A stretch of DNA of 64,000 bases from Macrolepiota albuminosa (taxonomy: Eukaryota > Basidiomycota > Agaricomycetes > Agaricales > Agaricaceae), in NCBI GenBank assembly GCA_027475525.1, contig JAMWFC010000117.1, positions 4,760,183 through 4,824,182 of the forward strand. Direction: 5' to 3'. Both the position numbers and the translations under genes were made by a program. This document shows, piece by piece, positions 10,095-22,639 of this stretch; positions within the stretch are counted from its first letter, which is position 1, and each line of letters opens with the position of its first letter. The notes under the pieces were generated by a model. That model was not told where the DNA came from, did no database searches, and saw only the letters and a program-made list of their open reading frames with translations.

Positions 10095-12355
10095 GTGGCA
10101 AAAGCCTGCTGCTAGTGATCAGCATAAGCATATAGTTGTCTAGTAGAGATACTGATGCCGTCAAAGAGGTAGTGGAGGAAGCTGAAGAAGGCTTCATCTC
10201 TGTCTCTGCCTCAATGTGCACAAAGCACATTGTATCAGTGTCAGTCTTGGTTCCTTTGTCTTCCAGGTACTGCGCAATTAGCTCATGCACCCAAATTGTT
10301 GATCTCTGTCTGTCCTCCATCTGACTCTGCAAACTTTCATTTCTGGAAGGAGAATAATGATGAATGTACAGTGAGATGTGTGGCAGAGGCCAGAGATTCA
10401 GGAGAGTGACAAAACACCCTCTAACTGTAGAGCCAGACATCACAACCTTGAAGTACATATGGTATATTCATCACCTTCTGTCATGTATTAAAAACACAAA
10501 TTCAAAAAATTATATACAAAAAAATCAAAATGATATTACCTGTAGACTTTCAATAAATGAAGCAGACACTTTCTTATGCCAATCTTACTACAAACATTGG
10601 ACATTGACCCCTAATGGTCTCTATTGCTTGAATTTGAGTAAAGTCTTCAGTACTTGTACAGCTGATACCTATAAACAAAATGTCTAGTTTTATGCACTAA
10701 GAGAGATACCAGTACTTACATTTGAAGAAATAAAATCAACTTTTTGAATATTTTCTGTAGTCTGTATGTATTGGTTTAGTGGAGTAATTAGTATGCATGT
10801 TAGTTGCCTCACCAGATATAATGACAGAGCCACATAAATACATGTTACTTTTCAAGGCCTCATTGGAGGCCTAGAGATGCAGAAAAGGAAGACAAAGTTT
10901 ACTTGAGTGTTGTTGATTTTAGCACCATGATAACATCACATACAGAACTATAAGGCTGCAGTAGAAACTTTGCAATATGGAAGATAGTGAAGTTGCATTA
11001 CCAGCCTATGATAGAGTATGCTACTACTGTTGAGGTGACTTCAAGACATGTGCATGCGTGATCATGATTGTGGCTGTGCACAAGTCAACTTGTTGAGTGT
11101 CTGCACTACTACACAGCACTGCCACATACTATGAGGCTACAACTGAAACTTTGCAATATGATAGATAGTCAAGTTGAATTACAAGCATACAAATAGACTA
11201 TGGCAAACTATTTCATCAAATATGAGGCAGCTAAATTTCAGGTTGAGGGTTGAGGGTGACTTACAATTGTGTGACAAGGCTTTGAAACCAGGTATCACTA
11301 TAGAAGTTGAGAGGAAGGCAAGCCACAATATCACTCAACAACCGTGATATATGATCATTGTTGCTGATGTGTCAGACTCGTGGTCTGGTGCCAGTATGCA
11401 GGTTCCATATGAGTTTGTTGTAGTCCTGTGGCTATTAATGAAGCAGAGGAGGCTTGTGATACAAGAACTGTGCCATGTTTGTATTTTTGCCCTGTACTTG
11501 TAGGGCTCACCATCAGACTTATCTGAGCTTCGAGTATCTATACTGAGCAGCTGTTCTGCTAAGTAATTAACAATGTGAAAATCAATGTCTCATGTGCAGG
11601 CATTCTCAAATGGTAAGAAATGGCTGAATCAGTCAGCAATTAAAGAGTTGGTGGTTTGCAATTTGGGGAATAGGAGATGTATAAATATTGACAGTGCCCT
11701 GGAAGTGGTGTCCAAGCTGTCAAAGTTGGATTTATCATGTGAATGAACTTGTACAAGAGCAACAGGACTTGCTCCTATATGGTGACAAGGCTGCTATATA
11801 CTATAACCAAGGGTTGCTTTGCCAAATATTGGGCTAATAGACAGAAAAAATTTTCAGCAAAAAGTCTGTGAGAAAAGCAGAATAGCAGAGAGAAAGATAA
11901 GTAGAGAACCAGAGAGCTCAGAGAGGAAACAGGTGAGCTTGGTGAACCCAGAACTCAAGGAAAAGGAATGAGCTTGGGTAAACCCAGAACTCAAGAAAGC
12001 TCATGTGGTGTGGTTGCAAGGAGTCAGACACTAGATTTACATAATGCCCATGGAATTTCTCCCATCTACATTACTAAGCAACTTCTCTTGATTGCCTTTA
12101 TACTTTATATAACGTAGTTGGGAATAAAATATTCATTCTCATTCTCATGCCATTAAATAATTGAATATTCAGTGGCATAGATATTCATTACTCTCTACCT
12201 ATATAAAAGGAAAATTTTTATTAGGATAAAAAGACAATTTAATTCTGTTTATTCAGAGTATAAAAAAGTTATCATATTCTAATGGCTTTTAGTTTTCTAA
12301 TACATCTATAATACAAGATCAAGTTTTCACCATTGCAAATACCTCTTCCAAATTT
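10095..12355. other. AT-rich repeat sediment without supported genes
   Basis: The minus-strand open frame at 10458-10072 (contains WVHELIAQYLEDKGTKTDTD) has no family I recognise and runs into the solo LTR. An imperfect direct repeat of about 70 bp occurs near 10955-11025 and 11132-11200, both containing GAAACTTTGCAATATG. At about 11930-12000 a short direct repeat carries AACCCAGAACTCAAG twice. The stretch 12060-12150 is a low-complexity AT-rich segment. No gene is supported. Confidence 0.5.
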
Positions 12356-12362
12356 CTTATAT

Positions 12363-12760
12363 AAAGAGGATCAGGAAGAGGTGAACTGGCTTGACATACT
12401 GGGCATGATTGAAAGAACTTTTTACCCCACCACTTGAGACTACATTCTGAACAGAGTGTGTGACTGCAGTAAAGACTGCATGGTAAAGTAAACAAAATGA
12501 CAAATTAGATAATGGTTTTGACTTGCAGTAATAGACCTGTGATTGGCTTATAGCAGATAGGTAAGATGGCAATCTTTCATAGTTTTGAAACAATCTACAG
12601 TGATTGTTATTTAATGCGGAATGTGAGGGATCAAATACAACATCATATTGGTGCCAGACAATTCCTCTCAGCTGTGACAGCTGTAAGTTCATCTGTAGTT
12701 ACTGCGAGTTGATTTTGCTTATTTAGAAATTGGGCTCTGAGAGTGTTGCAATCCTGGCAG
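12363..12760 (-). pseudogene. RING-finger protein remnant
   Basis: The minus-strand frame from 12480 to 12363 reads CSLYCSHTLCSECSLKWW, then SCPVCQASSPLPDPLY. This gives the C-x3-C-x-H-x3-C-x2-C and C-P-x-C spacing of the middle and end of a C3HC4 RING, and is preceded by FVILFTLP. The first Cys pair would lie upstream, but stops interrupt that frame near 12505; a separate CQDC in the stretch read from 12760 may belong to another exon. RING domains usually recruit E2 enzymes for ubiquitin transfer. I see no complete exon set, so it is called a remnant. Confidence 0.55.
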
Positions 12761-13703
12761 ATCAATAGTTACAATAAAATGTTGTTTATAAGAAGACACA
12801 AATAAGCAAAGCTTCATCTCTTTGCTTCTAAAGCACCAAAACTTCTTTCTTTGCACAATTCAACATAGAATTTAGCCAAGAAATCTTCTGAGATTGTTTT
12901 TCAAAAAGAAGAGGAATGCCAATAATAAGAACCTTACTTCATTTTTGTCCTCCTTGAATTTTTTAGCTGCTTAAGAACATTCCATTTTGACAGCATTTCC
13001 AGGCTATATACTTTCTGAAAAATAGTCAATATACTAAGAATTATGGTTCCTGGTTTTAACCTTTGGCAAGGTTGCCTGTGAGCTTATGATAAGGTCAAGA
13101 GTGTCGAAGAAGAGAAACTATTATACCATCTGACTTTTGACATCCTTGAAATCTGATTCTTTGTTTGAGAAAAAAAGCTCCTCCTTTGGAGTGATCAACA
13201 TCTTTTTTTTCCGAGTTTGAGCAGCAGCACTACAGAGATAAAAAAGACACAGATCCTGGGCACAAGACTTGTTGGGTTGATCTGCAGGCATGAGATGCAA
13301 AATGGATAAATGTATTGGTACTCATTCTAGTTTCTTTTTGTTTCTCTTTTTAAGAGAATTTGGATAATGGTTATGAGGCACCTAGGCAAACACAAAGGCA
13401 ATGATGATAAATTAAAATTTGACCAGCGACAATCATATGTCAATCATTTCTCTTTCAAAGCAGATATCTAGACACCATTATCACAGCAAAAACTAATGCT
13501 GAAGCTCAACTCCAGAATGAAGTGTAAAGCAACAGTTCATCTGTGCTTGCAAAGGCAACTTTCTATTTTCAGGGCTCAACTGCAGTTCTTGGTCTGGGTC
13601 AATAGTGCATACAACACTAACCTAATGGTTAATCTCCTGGATAGTAACCTTAATGTTATAGTAGGTTTGATATAGACTTCAAGAATGAGGCAATCAATTT
13701 TGT
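12761..13703. other. AT-rich stretch, no supported gene
   Basis: Short frames only. A minus-strand segment near 13300-13130 reads HLMPADQPNKSCAQDLCLF, which is Cys-containing but not assignable to a family. Nothing else stands out. Confidence 0.3.
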
Positions 13704-14127
13704 TCAGACAAGTGTGATTTTTACTCCCTCTTGTAGAGCATAGCAAATAATAGACTCATTGTGGTGACCATTAACTGCAAACACATCAATATCCAGATAG
13801 GCCATCAAGTACAAATGATATTCACTGACCTCCTCAACAAGGTCGACTACAAGTAGGATGCTGTCAACAAGTATTTTGCATTCTCTAGATAGGACATAAG
13901 CAGTATAATGCATCTGAAAGAATGTGCTTGTTAGTCATGACATAGAAAACTATGTTTCTGGCATCTTTCTCTTCCACCATCCATTTCCACTTTGACTGAA
14001 GCAACAATGGGCCCACATTCTCCTGCAGTGTTTTCAATGCCAGGCCCATAAACTTCAGATGCAGATGGATAATACTACTTGTCGTTATAAAGAACAAGCA
14101 CATTATGTGGTGAAACTTTTCAGACAA
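13704..14127 (-). pseudogene. Unrecognised coding remnant
   Basis: Two consecutive minus-strand frames (14127-13885 and 13913-13704) look protein-like: SKWKWMVEEKDARNIVFYV, then LVVDLVEEVSEYHLYLM and DIDVFAVNGHHNES. They overlap by about 30 bases in different frames, so an intron or a frameshift would be needed to join them. I do not recognise the family. The setting suggests a decayed transposon gene, which is an inference. Confidence 0.3.
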
Positions 14128-14719
14128 GACCTCTGTATAAATTTTAATGGAATAAAGACTAATTATTGACCTCTATTAATGGTTTTCATTATCAAGCCCT
14201 TTGAAAGGAGCAGAAAACTCATTATAGTTCTCAAAATAAGCCATGGCGCAACACAACTAATGTAGAATAAGTGTGTATCAGTGAATAAGAGAGCCAATAC
14301 ATGATGTTATGTGCTGGGGTCATCATAAGTGCCCAAGAATTGGTGACCAAGTCATGTTTCTGCCTAAAGGTGTTCAACAAAACTTAAAACATGGTAAAAT
14401 TGTAGCTCTGATATTGACATGGTTATAATGAATATATACATTTCATTTTAACTGAGAAAGAAAAGTATATCTCATAGATACAGGAAAAAAAGTCAACAAT
14501 CAACCAACTCTGTCATACCAGTGCATATATATGTGAAGACAAAATTAAGTATCCAGTGTTGATGTCAGGGGACTCCTCATTTCTTTCTTCTTTCACTTCT
14601 TATAGTAGTGGTGCACATATGCAGCAGTCTCTGACTCTTACCTGTTTCTTTTTCTTTTATACTTGTATAGTAGTGGTGCATGTGCTGACTCTTATGATAT
14701 TTTCCTTTTTTTTTTATTA

Positions 14720-15895
14720 TATATGTATTATTATGTATACAATAATAATAATAAAAGCTTTATATAAGTATTTGTGTAGACAAACACTTATGTAATCACT
14801 TGAGAACAGGTTTGTAGTGATTGTAATTTTCATTTCTACACAGAGCAACAAAAAATTTAGAAGGAAACCAATCTTGAAAGTTATAAAAATGCAATAATTT
14901 TTTTTGAGGTATTATTACATACTCAGTCTAGATTTTGAGAGGAAAAATTCAAAAATTGAAAGAGCCATTGCAAATTAAATTGCCCAAAAAGAGTGGCTAA
15001 TCCCAACAAGCAAAAGTTCAGAGTTATATACAAAGAGAAAGCACAGATTCAGATCAGGTTCTATTGGATGATTCTGTAGCCAAATTGCAAGATGCTGATT
15101 TTGAAACAAGTGACAGACACTTGGACTCTGACTAGAAGAATAAACTTGAAGATTATTTGTTGCAGTCAGCAAGTCTGTGAATAAAAGAAAAACACACACA
15201 ATGAAGAATTCCTGAGCTTGGATAAGGAAATTTTAGAGCTTAGCCATAACACTCTTTTGCATTGAATCAGAGAGTTCATATTATAAAAATGGCAGCTTCT
15301 AGCACAATCAGTCTGTATAGACATATTAGACCTTGTAATGTGAGAGTTGGTCATCTTTGTCTCAGAAAGTTCTTCATCCATTGGCTCTGCAGCCATTTGA
15401 TCTCACCTATTGTTTGGTTGTTTAATTATGGGGTCCCACTTTTCAGAAGGGTGTTTAGTATATTTTTTGCTCTATTTATACACAAGTGTGGGTAAAATTT
15501 CATTTAGTATTTTTCAGTAGCATCATACATAATGTACAGTACAGACTACATCTTAACTATATATGCATAGAAGAAAGAGAGAAAGAAGACTTGTATAATG
15601 AACTTGATACTTCTTATATCTGTTGGTATAGTATTATGACAAATAGCTTCAGAATAACAGTAGCAGACAATGATAACAAAACAGACAAGTTTAAAGTCAT
15701 GAATAATGATAAAAGTAAGCAAGATAAAACAAGTACTAATAAGGAACCTAATAGAAACTTCCAGAACATTCTAAAATAATCACATAATCTGCAGCAGATT
15801 TGAGAGGAACTTGAGACATTTGTCCTAGTAAAAGAACTCTTTCTTTTACTTTCTTTTATTTCTTTTACTTATATAAGAGAGTCAGGAATACAATA
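14720..15895 (+). repeat. Unclassified repeat X, copy 1
   Basis: About 1.2 kb and AT-rich, with one end of ATT/ATA triplets followed by TTTATATAAGTATTTGT and the other end ATAAGAGAGTCAGGAATAC. It aligns in reverse orientation with 39322-41123, for example around 15040-15150 against 40190-40260 and 40761-40800. Its short frames are not conserved between copies, so it looks non-coding and non-autonomous. It lies inside the split LTR at 14563-17230. Confidence 0.7.
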
Positions 15896-17190
15896 AAATA
15901 TTTGCTTTCAGAATAATTATTTAATTATAAAAATCAATAAAAATAATAAAATAAAAGGCACCTTTAATAGGTGTCCTGCTATACTGACAAAGAAGCAAAG
16001 CAGGCAGCAAAAAGCAAAAATACAGACATGCATGACATTCTATTCCTAAAACAGTCTTTGAAAATATCAAGAGTGCTCATTGAAGGCAGTTAAGATAACA
16101 GCACAAGCAAAGTCATTATCGATTACCCAGTTTTAGTATGCCACAGGCTCATTGTTAGCACTGGGAAGAGAGATCAGAGCTGGAAACATATAGAACTTGC
16201 TTTAAAGACCTGCTACAATATAGAAAGTTGGAGGAATTTTAACTGGTTATCTATAAGGCATATTGATGCAAAATGAGATTGTTTACTTTATATAAAGTAG
16301 TCCAAAATGGAATTTGAACTAAACTTTTATTATGTTTCAACTTTTTCAATTCCACAGAGTATGTGAGACAAGTGTTTACATGCACGTACACTTTGTAAAA
16401 GTATAGGTATAAGTTTAATTGATTTATTTTGAATGACTTAAAAAGTGCACTCAAAAAATAGACCAAATAGTTTTATTACTAACCTAAAGTCAATTTAATT
16501 GCATTGGCTTAAGATGTCTACTCCCACTTGGAGACTCCAAGCCATGGCAAGTTGATTGCTTGTCCAACTCCCCCAATTTCACCCTCTTTTTATATTTTTC
16601 TATCTGTGCATAGACCCTTGCATATACTGCATGTTTTGTTACCAGTGCATGAGTTTGCCATGCTCAGATGGTCAGTTATAGCATTATCAAGCCTGGGCCT
16701 TTGTATATTGGTTTTTCTGAGTCCTGATATATGTAATCACCTCTTTTTCTGGCTAATCCTTCCTTTAGTGCCTGTCTACTCCCTTTTGCTTCTCTTTTTG
16801 TCATCTTTTACCCTTCTTACTTGAGGCCTGGACCATGGCAAAATGTTAAGGAAACAGCATAGTAGTGATGCTGCACATTGGAGAAGGCAGTGGCCCAAAT
16901 TCACAGTTCGATCATGATCAACCATAATTGTTTGATGGGATTGATTCTGGAAATTGATCTGGGATTTAATCTTATCAACTGCTGCCACTTTGTTGGTTGT
17001 TGCCATTGGATCAACATTCAAACTTTTCTTATGCACTACTGTAGATAGTTCACTGCTGGCAGCAGAAGCTGTTTTCTTTGGAAAAATTAAAAAAGAAACA
17101 TGTTATGCAACTTCAATGACATGTTTCCTTGAGAAATACATAAGCATTTTCTCAGTGTAAAAGTTAAGAAAAACTTCACCTATTTTCTGA
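15896..17190. other. AT-rich filler inside the split LTR
   Basis: No gene supported. The segment 16528-16824 has a hydrophobic frame rich in Leu/Phe/Ser, which fits base composition rather than a membrane protein. A GATC-rich patch lies near 16905-16985. Nothing else is recognisable. Confidence 0.35.
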
Positions 17191-17639
17191 CTGTGTGACT
17201 GAGCCACAGCCTCTAGAGGTTGCCCTTACAGTTGAAATGGCCAGATGTGTGCAAATTCTTTCTGATTGAAGATCTGCATATGTTGTATTGCATTCACTAG
17301 AAAATATTGATCAAAATTAATGCTTTGCACTTTGGAGAGGAAGGGAATGCAGCAGGGTAACTGCAAATTGCATGTTTGAAAAAATTCAGAAATAAGTAAA
17401 AGTGTAAAAAAAAACAACCCTTGCACAACAAAACAATCCTTGCACAATGTTCCCCTTGTCATATCACATTTCACAAACAAAATTTTTTTCTTGAAGTTTT
17501 TCTAGTATTGCAAGACTAATGAACCATTACCTCTGCTTTGAAATGACAGAGATTGCTAACACATACACATTTCAATGAAACAACTTCTATGATTTCATCC
17601 TACTCAAACCTTGCACAATGGGCTTCAATCTCAGCCACT

Positions 17640-18606
17640 GGCACCACTTTGAGTTGTGAATGTGTCCAAGGGCTCCAAATGCTCACTCTAAGCTCAGAAT
17701 ACTCCTTGTATGGGTTGTGGGGGATATCAGATAGCTAATGATATACTCCAACAATCCAGACTCCTTATAAATGTCTACTCTCTCAAGACACTTTCGGAAA
17801 CTCAATAATCTGTTTAATAATAAACAGAGCAGGTGTACTATATAATGTTATAGAGCTGTTGCCATGGTGCTTCATCTAAGTTGTGAAAGGTAGACCATGG
17901 TGCCAAACTTGAGATCATGTGATTGCATCTGATGGGATGAGTGCATGCAGGTCAGCACATTTTATTATATGTATACTTTCAAAGGAGATGGAAGCAGTTT
18001 TCCTTAAATCTTCATCAAAAGACTAGACCTCATTTTTCAAATCCTGAGAGAGAGCTGCATCATCATGCTTAGTTGCAAGTATGCCACAAGCTTGAGGTTG
18101 AACTAGAACTTGAAGGAATTCGAGGCACTTCTTAACAACCTGGGGACAACTTTCCTTGAAAAATAGGCCTCTCAAGTTGGCAGCTTTATGCCAGGATTTT
18201 TCTCAAGTCAGAATCAGCTCAACCTAGAATAGGCAGAGGAATTTACATTTTTATAAGTGGTTGAAAGCCATTGCAACTGACCCGATTGTGCATTCAAATG
18301 GGAAGGCCCACCACTTATAGACAGGACCATAGAACTTTATGAACTCTGGAATGAGAAAAGCCATGTGGTGATTAGGAACACATTTATAGAATGTGAATAT
18401 CCTCTGGAGTTCTTGCCAATATTCAACCATGCAATTTATGTATAGTATGGAGTGTGCTTCACTGGTGACTTGAGAGGTTGCCAAGGTAATTGCGGTCATG
18501 AGTAGCATAGTAAGATGCAGCAATTCTGCATGTTCAGTATCTGACCATTTCTGAACTAAGGAGATTGGCAAATTTAAGCAACTGAGTGTGCACCATTCAT
18601 TGGCCT
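17640..18606 (-). pseudogene. CACTA (En/Spm)-like transposase remnant
   Basis: The frame at 18571-18251 ends with PNHHMAFLIPEFIKFYGP, followed by VYKWWAFPFECTIGS. This resembles the segment after the transposase core of CACTA elements (DUF4218 type, usually H-x-L-x-H-L-P, then GPVxxxWxFPFER). Further on, about 17720-17600 reads NPYKEYSELRVSIWSPW. The upstream core, expected above 18571, is missing because gypsy C begins at 18607. The 17480-17226 frame on the same strand may be a further decayed piece. The family call rests on motif resemblance only. Confidence 0.45.
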
Positions 18607-18925
18607 TGTCAGGGGACTTTCTTTTTTGGCCACCCTGGAGTTCCCTAGCAGTCTTCAGAGATCTCCAGGATGGCCCACCCTTTATCGGATTTATCTAGAA
18701 TGCTTCCACACCATCATAGAAGTACTGTATAGTTGTTCTCACACCTCTGCCTCCCACACTGATGTGCCATGCTGTGGCAGAAGAATCCTTAGACTTGTTC
18801 TCTTTGGATTTCTCTCTGTCAGGTAATTAGTTATTTCTCTGTTGTATTTACTGTCTCTAATAAATTTTGGATTTCCCTCTGCCAGTTGTGTGAGTTAGCT
18901 GCAACCTTCAGAGGTTGCCCTTACA
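18607..18925 (+). repeat. 5' LTR of gypsy C (chimeric)
   Basis: 319 bp from TGTCAGGGGACTTTC to GCCCTTACA. The first ~75 bp match the LTR at 24186 (shared TTTTTTGGCCACCCTGGAG), while the last ~150 bp match the A-family LTR (CTTAGACTTGTTCTCTTTGG onwards). It therefore looks like a mosaic of two related LTR types. Confidence 0.7.
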
Positions 18926-19065
18926 GCAGAACAAGTCTCCTTACCCTGGTCTGGCAGCCTCCTATAGCTGCCAAATATCTTCTGGCTCCTATTTGTTGCT
19001 CCCCTACCAGTTTTAAGCACTATTGTTGTCTATGTCTTAGCCTGCCACTCCTGAAGTGCTTCTGA

Positions 19066-20200
19066 ATGCCACAGCCTCCAGCAAGGAAGCCTGGACCCAC
19101 CTGCTCCATCCTAAAAATACAGGTGCAACTCACCCAAGCCTCCCTCACCCAACACACTGCCAAACTCACCCATTTCCACCAAACTACTGAAACCATCTCT
19201 GACTCCCTCTGCACCCTCCTCAAACACCTCACTTCAGTGGCAGCAAACCCCCCACTGCCTACCCTGCTGGTGCAATGTCCTTGCACAGTGCAATCCCTTG
19301 TCCCATCATGGGAGCGCTCCAACATCCCACATCCAGCAATCCCCAATGCATACAATGGTAACCACACATCCAGAAAACATTTTCTGCAATTTTGCATCAC
19401 CTACCTCCAGCTCTGTGGCAATGACTTTGTTTCTGACAAGCTGAAAATTGCATGAGTCTTGTTCTATATAAAGTTGGCATGAGTGGCCACCTATGCACTG
19501 AGGGTTTTCTGGTGCCCCAGCAGTGTCTCTAGCTTCATGGACTGGACTGAGTTTGAACAGGAGTTCTGGGACAAGTTCTTTCCCAGAACCCTGCCAAAAC
19601 TGCTGCACTGATCCTATAAGACTGGGATCTGTATAGCCAAGGAAAGTGCTCACTAGATAAGGATATTGACTTGTTCTGTGCATTGGTTGAGCAGGCTGAG
19701 TACCCTGACAGTCTGCAACTCTGTCTTACCTTTCAGGAAGAGCTCCATCCAACCCTGATGAAGTGCATCAACAATCTTGCAGAGAGATGACCAGTGGATA
19801 ACCAGGTCCTTTTGTAGTACCAAGTGGCTTGGGAGCAATGGCAGCTTATTGAGCTCAAGCATGACCTCTGTAAGCCTGTGCACCCCACACCACCTACATA
19901 ACTGCTCACAATGTTTCCCCGCAGACTTGTGGTCCAGGCACCGCCCATGGCAATGGTTGCACTACCGGCACCCCTGGCACTACCTCCTGGCACTTCAATG
20001 GATGTGGATGCCTCCCAACAACATGCCCCTCTCTCCTCCTCATGCTGACACTGCAGTGCGCAAGGCCACTTTGCATGCCGATGCCCCAGGGGTCTTGAAG
20101 TGTGCTAACTCTCCCCAGAAGAGCAGAAGAAGCTACTCTTGCAGCTTCTAGCAGCTAGAGATGCTGCCAGTGTGCCCTCTTTGAACACCTCCACTCAGAG
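19066..20200 (+). pseudogene. Gypsy C gag remnant
   Basis: An opening frame (19066-19455) with a Thr/Gln-rich start, then SWERSNIPHPAIPNAYNG and FLQFCITYLQLCGNDF, which fits the start of a Ty3 Gag capsid region. After a stop, 19480-19610 continues with VATYALRVFWCP and DWTEFEQEFWDKFFP. No intact CCHC knuckle is visible. Frameshifts and stops make it non-functional. Confidence 0.7.
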
Positions 20201-20459
20201 AAGGCACAGAGGACCTCCATGTCTTAGAGGGAAGCAGATAGTGCTAATTGGTTCACATGTCTGTCACTAGAAGAAGTCAATACAGTCTCTGTTGACAGCT
20301 CTCTGCCACCAACCATAAGCACCACCCCTGCCATATCCAATGACTCTCCTCAACCCTCTCCAATGCCTGCCCAAGCACACCTCCCCACCTGGAAATGCCA
20401 CCTCCCCTGCTGCTATATAATTGCCTCTACTCCATTGCCCAACTCGCTCTGGATGAACA

Positions 20460-20960
20460 TGGAAATTGAGATGACCAACATGCAACAGATTCAGAGCATG
20501 TCAGCTCTCCTGGGCTCTGGAGCTATGGAGCTCTTCATGGATACCAGCTATGTAGAATGGCACCAGCTCATCACCTGACTCCTGCTTGCCCCAATCCCAG
20601 TGTACAACATTAACAGTACTTGCAACAAAGCTGGGTCCATCAAGGCCATGGTGGACCTTGTCCTCTGCTACTGGTCCCATGCCAAGCACACCACCTTTGC
20701 AGTCACAAGTATTGGCAAGCAGCACATGATTTTGGGGTTCCTGTGGCTCTGGGAGCACAATCTGGAATGAGCTGGTGCCCCCAGCAGTGCACAACATGCA
20801 CAAAAGAAGTGAAGAAGAAGCAGTGCACTGCTATGTGGGAATGCGCAGCTATCAGGGCATGCCATGTAGGGCACCTCCTGTTTGCTGATCTCGACCTGCT
20901 GGACCCCCACCTCTGGCATTTCCTTGTAGGGAGGCCCTTTATGGGACAACAAACATAGTG
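20460..20960 (+). pseudogene. Gypsy C retropepsin remnant
   Basis: The active-site region reads SALLGSGAMELFMDTSYV, with Gly replacing the catalytic Asp expected in LLDSGA. Downstream, KQHMILGFLWLWEHN corresponds to the terminal LGxPWL motif. A single protease is seen here, unlike the B/D family. Confidence 0.7.
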
Positions 20961-21385
20961 GAGGAGACCTCAATCAGGAAGAGGGATACAAGGGGGAGTT
21001 TCTACCCATGCAGAATCCAGAGCTTCCAGATGAAGCCATCAAGATAGAAGACTGCATCTATGCCACCATGCTATGACCCCTGCTGGTCGTGGAGGAGATC
21101 TGGGCTAGCCAAATCACCTCTCAGTGGTTGGCCCAGGCCTTTGCAGCCAATGCCCAGCCCTGGGCATTTTGGAATGTGATCCTCAACCACCTACATGACT
21201 TTGAGGATGTCTTCTCCAAGGCCTCCTTTGACTCCCTCCCAGAATGCAAGCAGTGGGACCATGCCATTGAGCTCTTACTGGACTCAAAGCTGGCCAACTG
21301 CAAGGTTTACCTGCTTGTGCCCAAAGAGCAGGATGAGCTTGATGCCTTCCTCCAGGAGAATCTGGAGTCTGGATGAATCTGCCTC

Positions 21386-22246
21386 TTGAAATCCCCAATA
21401 GCCTCTCCAGTGTTTTTCATCAAGAAGAAGGATGGCTCCCTCTGGCTGGTCCAGGACTATTGCATGCTCAATACAATGACTGTCAAGAACTGCTACCTGC
21501 TCCTCCTCATCTTCAAGCTGATTAACAACCTCTGGGGTGTGCACTACTTCACAAAGTTGGACATCCAATGGGGCTACAACAAGGTGTGCATCCAGGAGGG
21601 AGATGAGTGGAAGGCAGCATTCCAGAGCAACCGCAGGCTGTTTGAACCTCTGGTAATGTTTTTTGGACTCACTAACAGCCCTGCCACCTTCCAGACCACG
21701 ATGAACAACATTTTCCAGGACCTGATTGCAGACAAAGTGGTCTGCATGTATTTTGATGATATTCTCATCTACACCAAGATGCTAGAGGAGCATTGTCAGA
21801 TCACACAGATTGTCCTGGACCATCTCTGCCAGCACCAGCTTTACTTCAAGCCAGAGAAGTGTGAGTTCGAGCAGACCCACATTGAATATCTTAGACTTAT
21901 CATCTTCCGTGGCATGGCAGAGATGGACCTGGTGAAGGTGGCAGGCATCACACAGTGGCTGGAGCCCCAGAGCAAGAAGGAAGTGCAAGCCTTTCTGGGG
22001 TTCACCAACTTCCACTGGCATTTTATCCAAGACTTCTCCCATTATGCACTTCCCCTCTTTGACCTCACCAGAAAAGACATTGCCTGGACTTGGAGTGGTG
22101 TGGAGCAACAGGCCTTTGATGCCCTCAAGTCCACTATTATGTTGAAGCCTGTCCTGCTCTTTTCAAATGATGACCAATCTTTCTGTGTTGCAGCCAACAG
22201 TTCCAATGGCATCCTATTGCCTTCTACTCCAAGAGCCTCAATGTGA
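21386..22246 (+). pseudogene. Gypsy C reverse transcriptase, long frame
   Basis: 286 codons without a stop. Motifs in order: PVFFIKKKDGSLWLVQDY, YFTKLDIQWGYNKVCI, FEPLVMFFGLTNSPATFQ, and the catalytic YFDDILIYT, which keeps both Asp residues. The connection domain follows (VQAFLGFTNFHWHFI). Upstream, 21089-21376 holds the N-terminal approach (EDVFSKASFDSLPE). The motif KLDIQWGYN has replaced the usual RGAYN, and the flanking domains are broken, so I treat it as a relic despite the open frame. Confidence 0.85.
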
Positions 22247-22635
22247 TGGAACAAAATTGCGAGATCTATGACAAGGAGATGCTCACAATGATCCAGTCAC
22301 TAAAGGAGTGGTGCCACTTCCTTGAAGGGGCCCACCACAAGTTTGAAGTCTGGACAGACCACAAGAACCTGGAGTACTTCTGGACAGCTAAGAAACTGAA
22401 CTATTGCCAGGCCCAGTGGTCTCTGTACCTTGCCAACTTTGACTTTACACTACACCACAAGCCAGGCCAAAGTATGGGGAAGCCCAATGCCCTCTCCCAG
22501 CACACTGACCATGGCTTCAGTATAGGGGACAATGACAACATCACCCTCCTGCACCCAGAATTGTTTGCTATTTGTGTGCTGGAAGGGGTGGCTATGCAAG
22601 GGGACAAAGTCAACATACTCCAGGACATATGCTAA
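22243..22635 (+). pseudogene. Gypsy C RNase H remnant
   Basis: Overlaps the RT frame end and continues with YDKEMLTMIQSLKEW, EVWTDHKNLEYFWTAKKLN and LHHKPGQSMGKPNALSQ, the usual end of the Ty3 RNase H. A frameshift near 22240 separates it from RT. Confidence 0.82.
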
Positions 22636-22639
22636 GGTA

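Larger units (their letters stand above)
14563..17230 (+). mobile_element. A-family LTR split by a 2.6-kb insertion
   Basis: The first ~41 bp of the A-family LTR (TGTCAGGGGACTCC onwards) lie at 14563-14603 and the last ~40 bp (CTGTGTGACTGAGCC to CCCTTACA) at 17191-17230. The outer flanks carry a matching 5-bp target duplication GTTGA (14558-14562 and 17231-17235). The two ends therefore belong to one integration event. The middle of the LTR has been replaced by other sequence that includes repeat X copy 1. Confidence 0.8.

Noticed and set aside
10072..10458. Possible host gene on the minus strand
   Set aside because: It extends into the solo LTR, shows no domain, and has no convincing start.
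16528..16824. Predicted membrane protein in the split LTR
   Set aside because: The Leu/Phe/Ser content follows from T-rich composition; there is no family resemblance.
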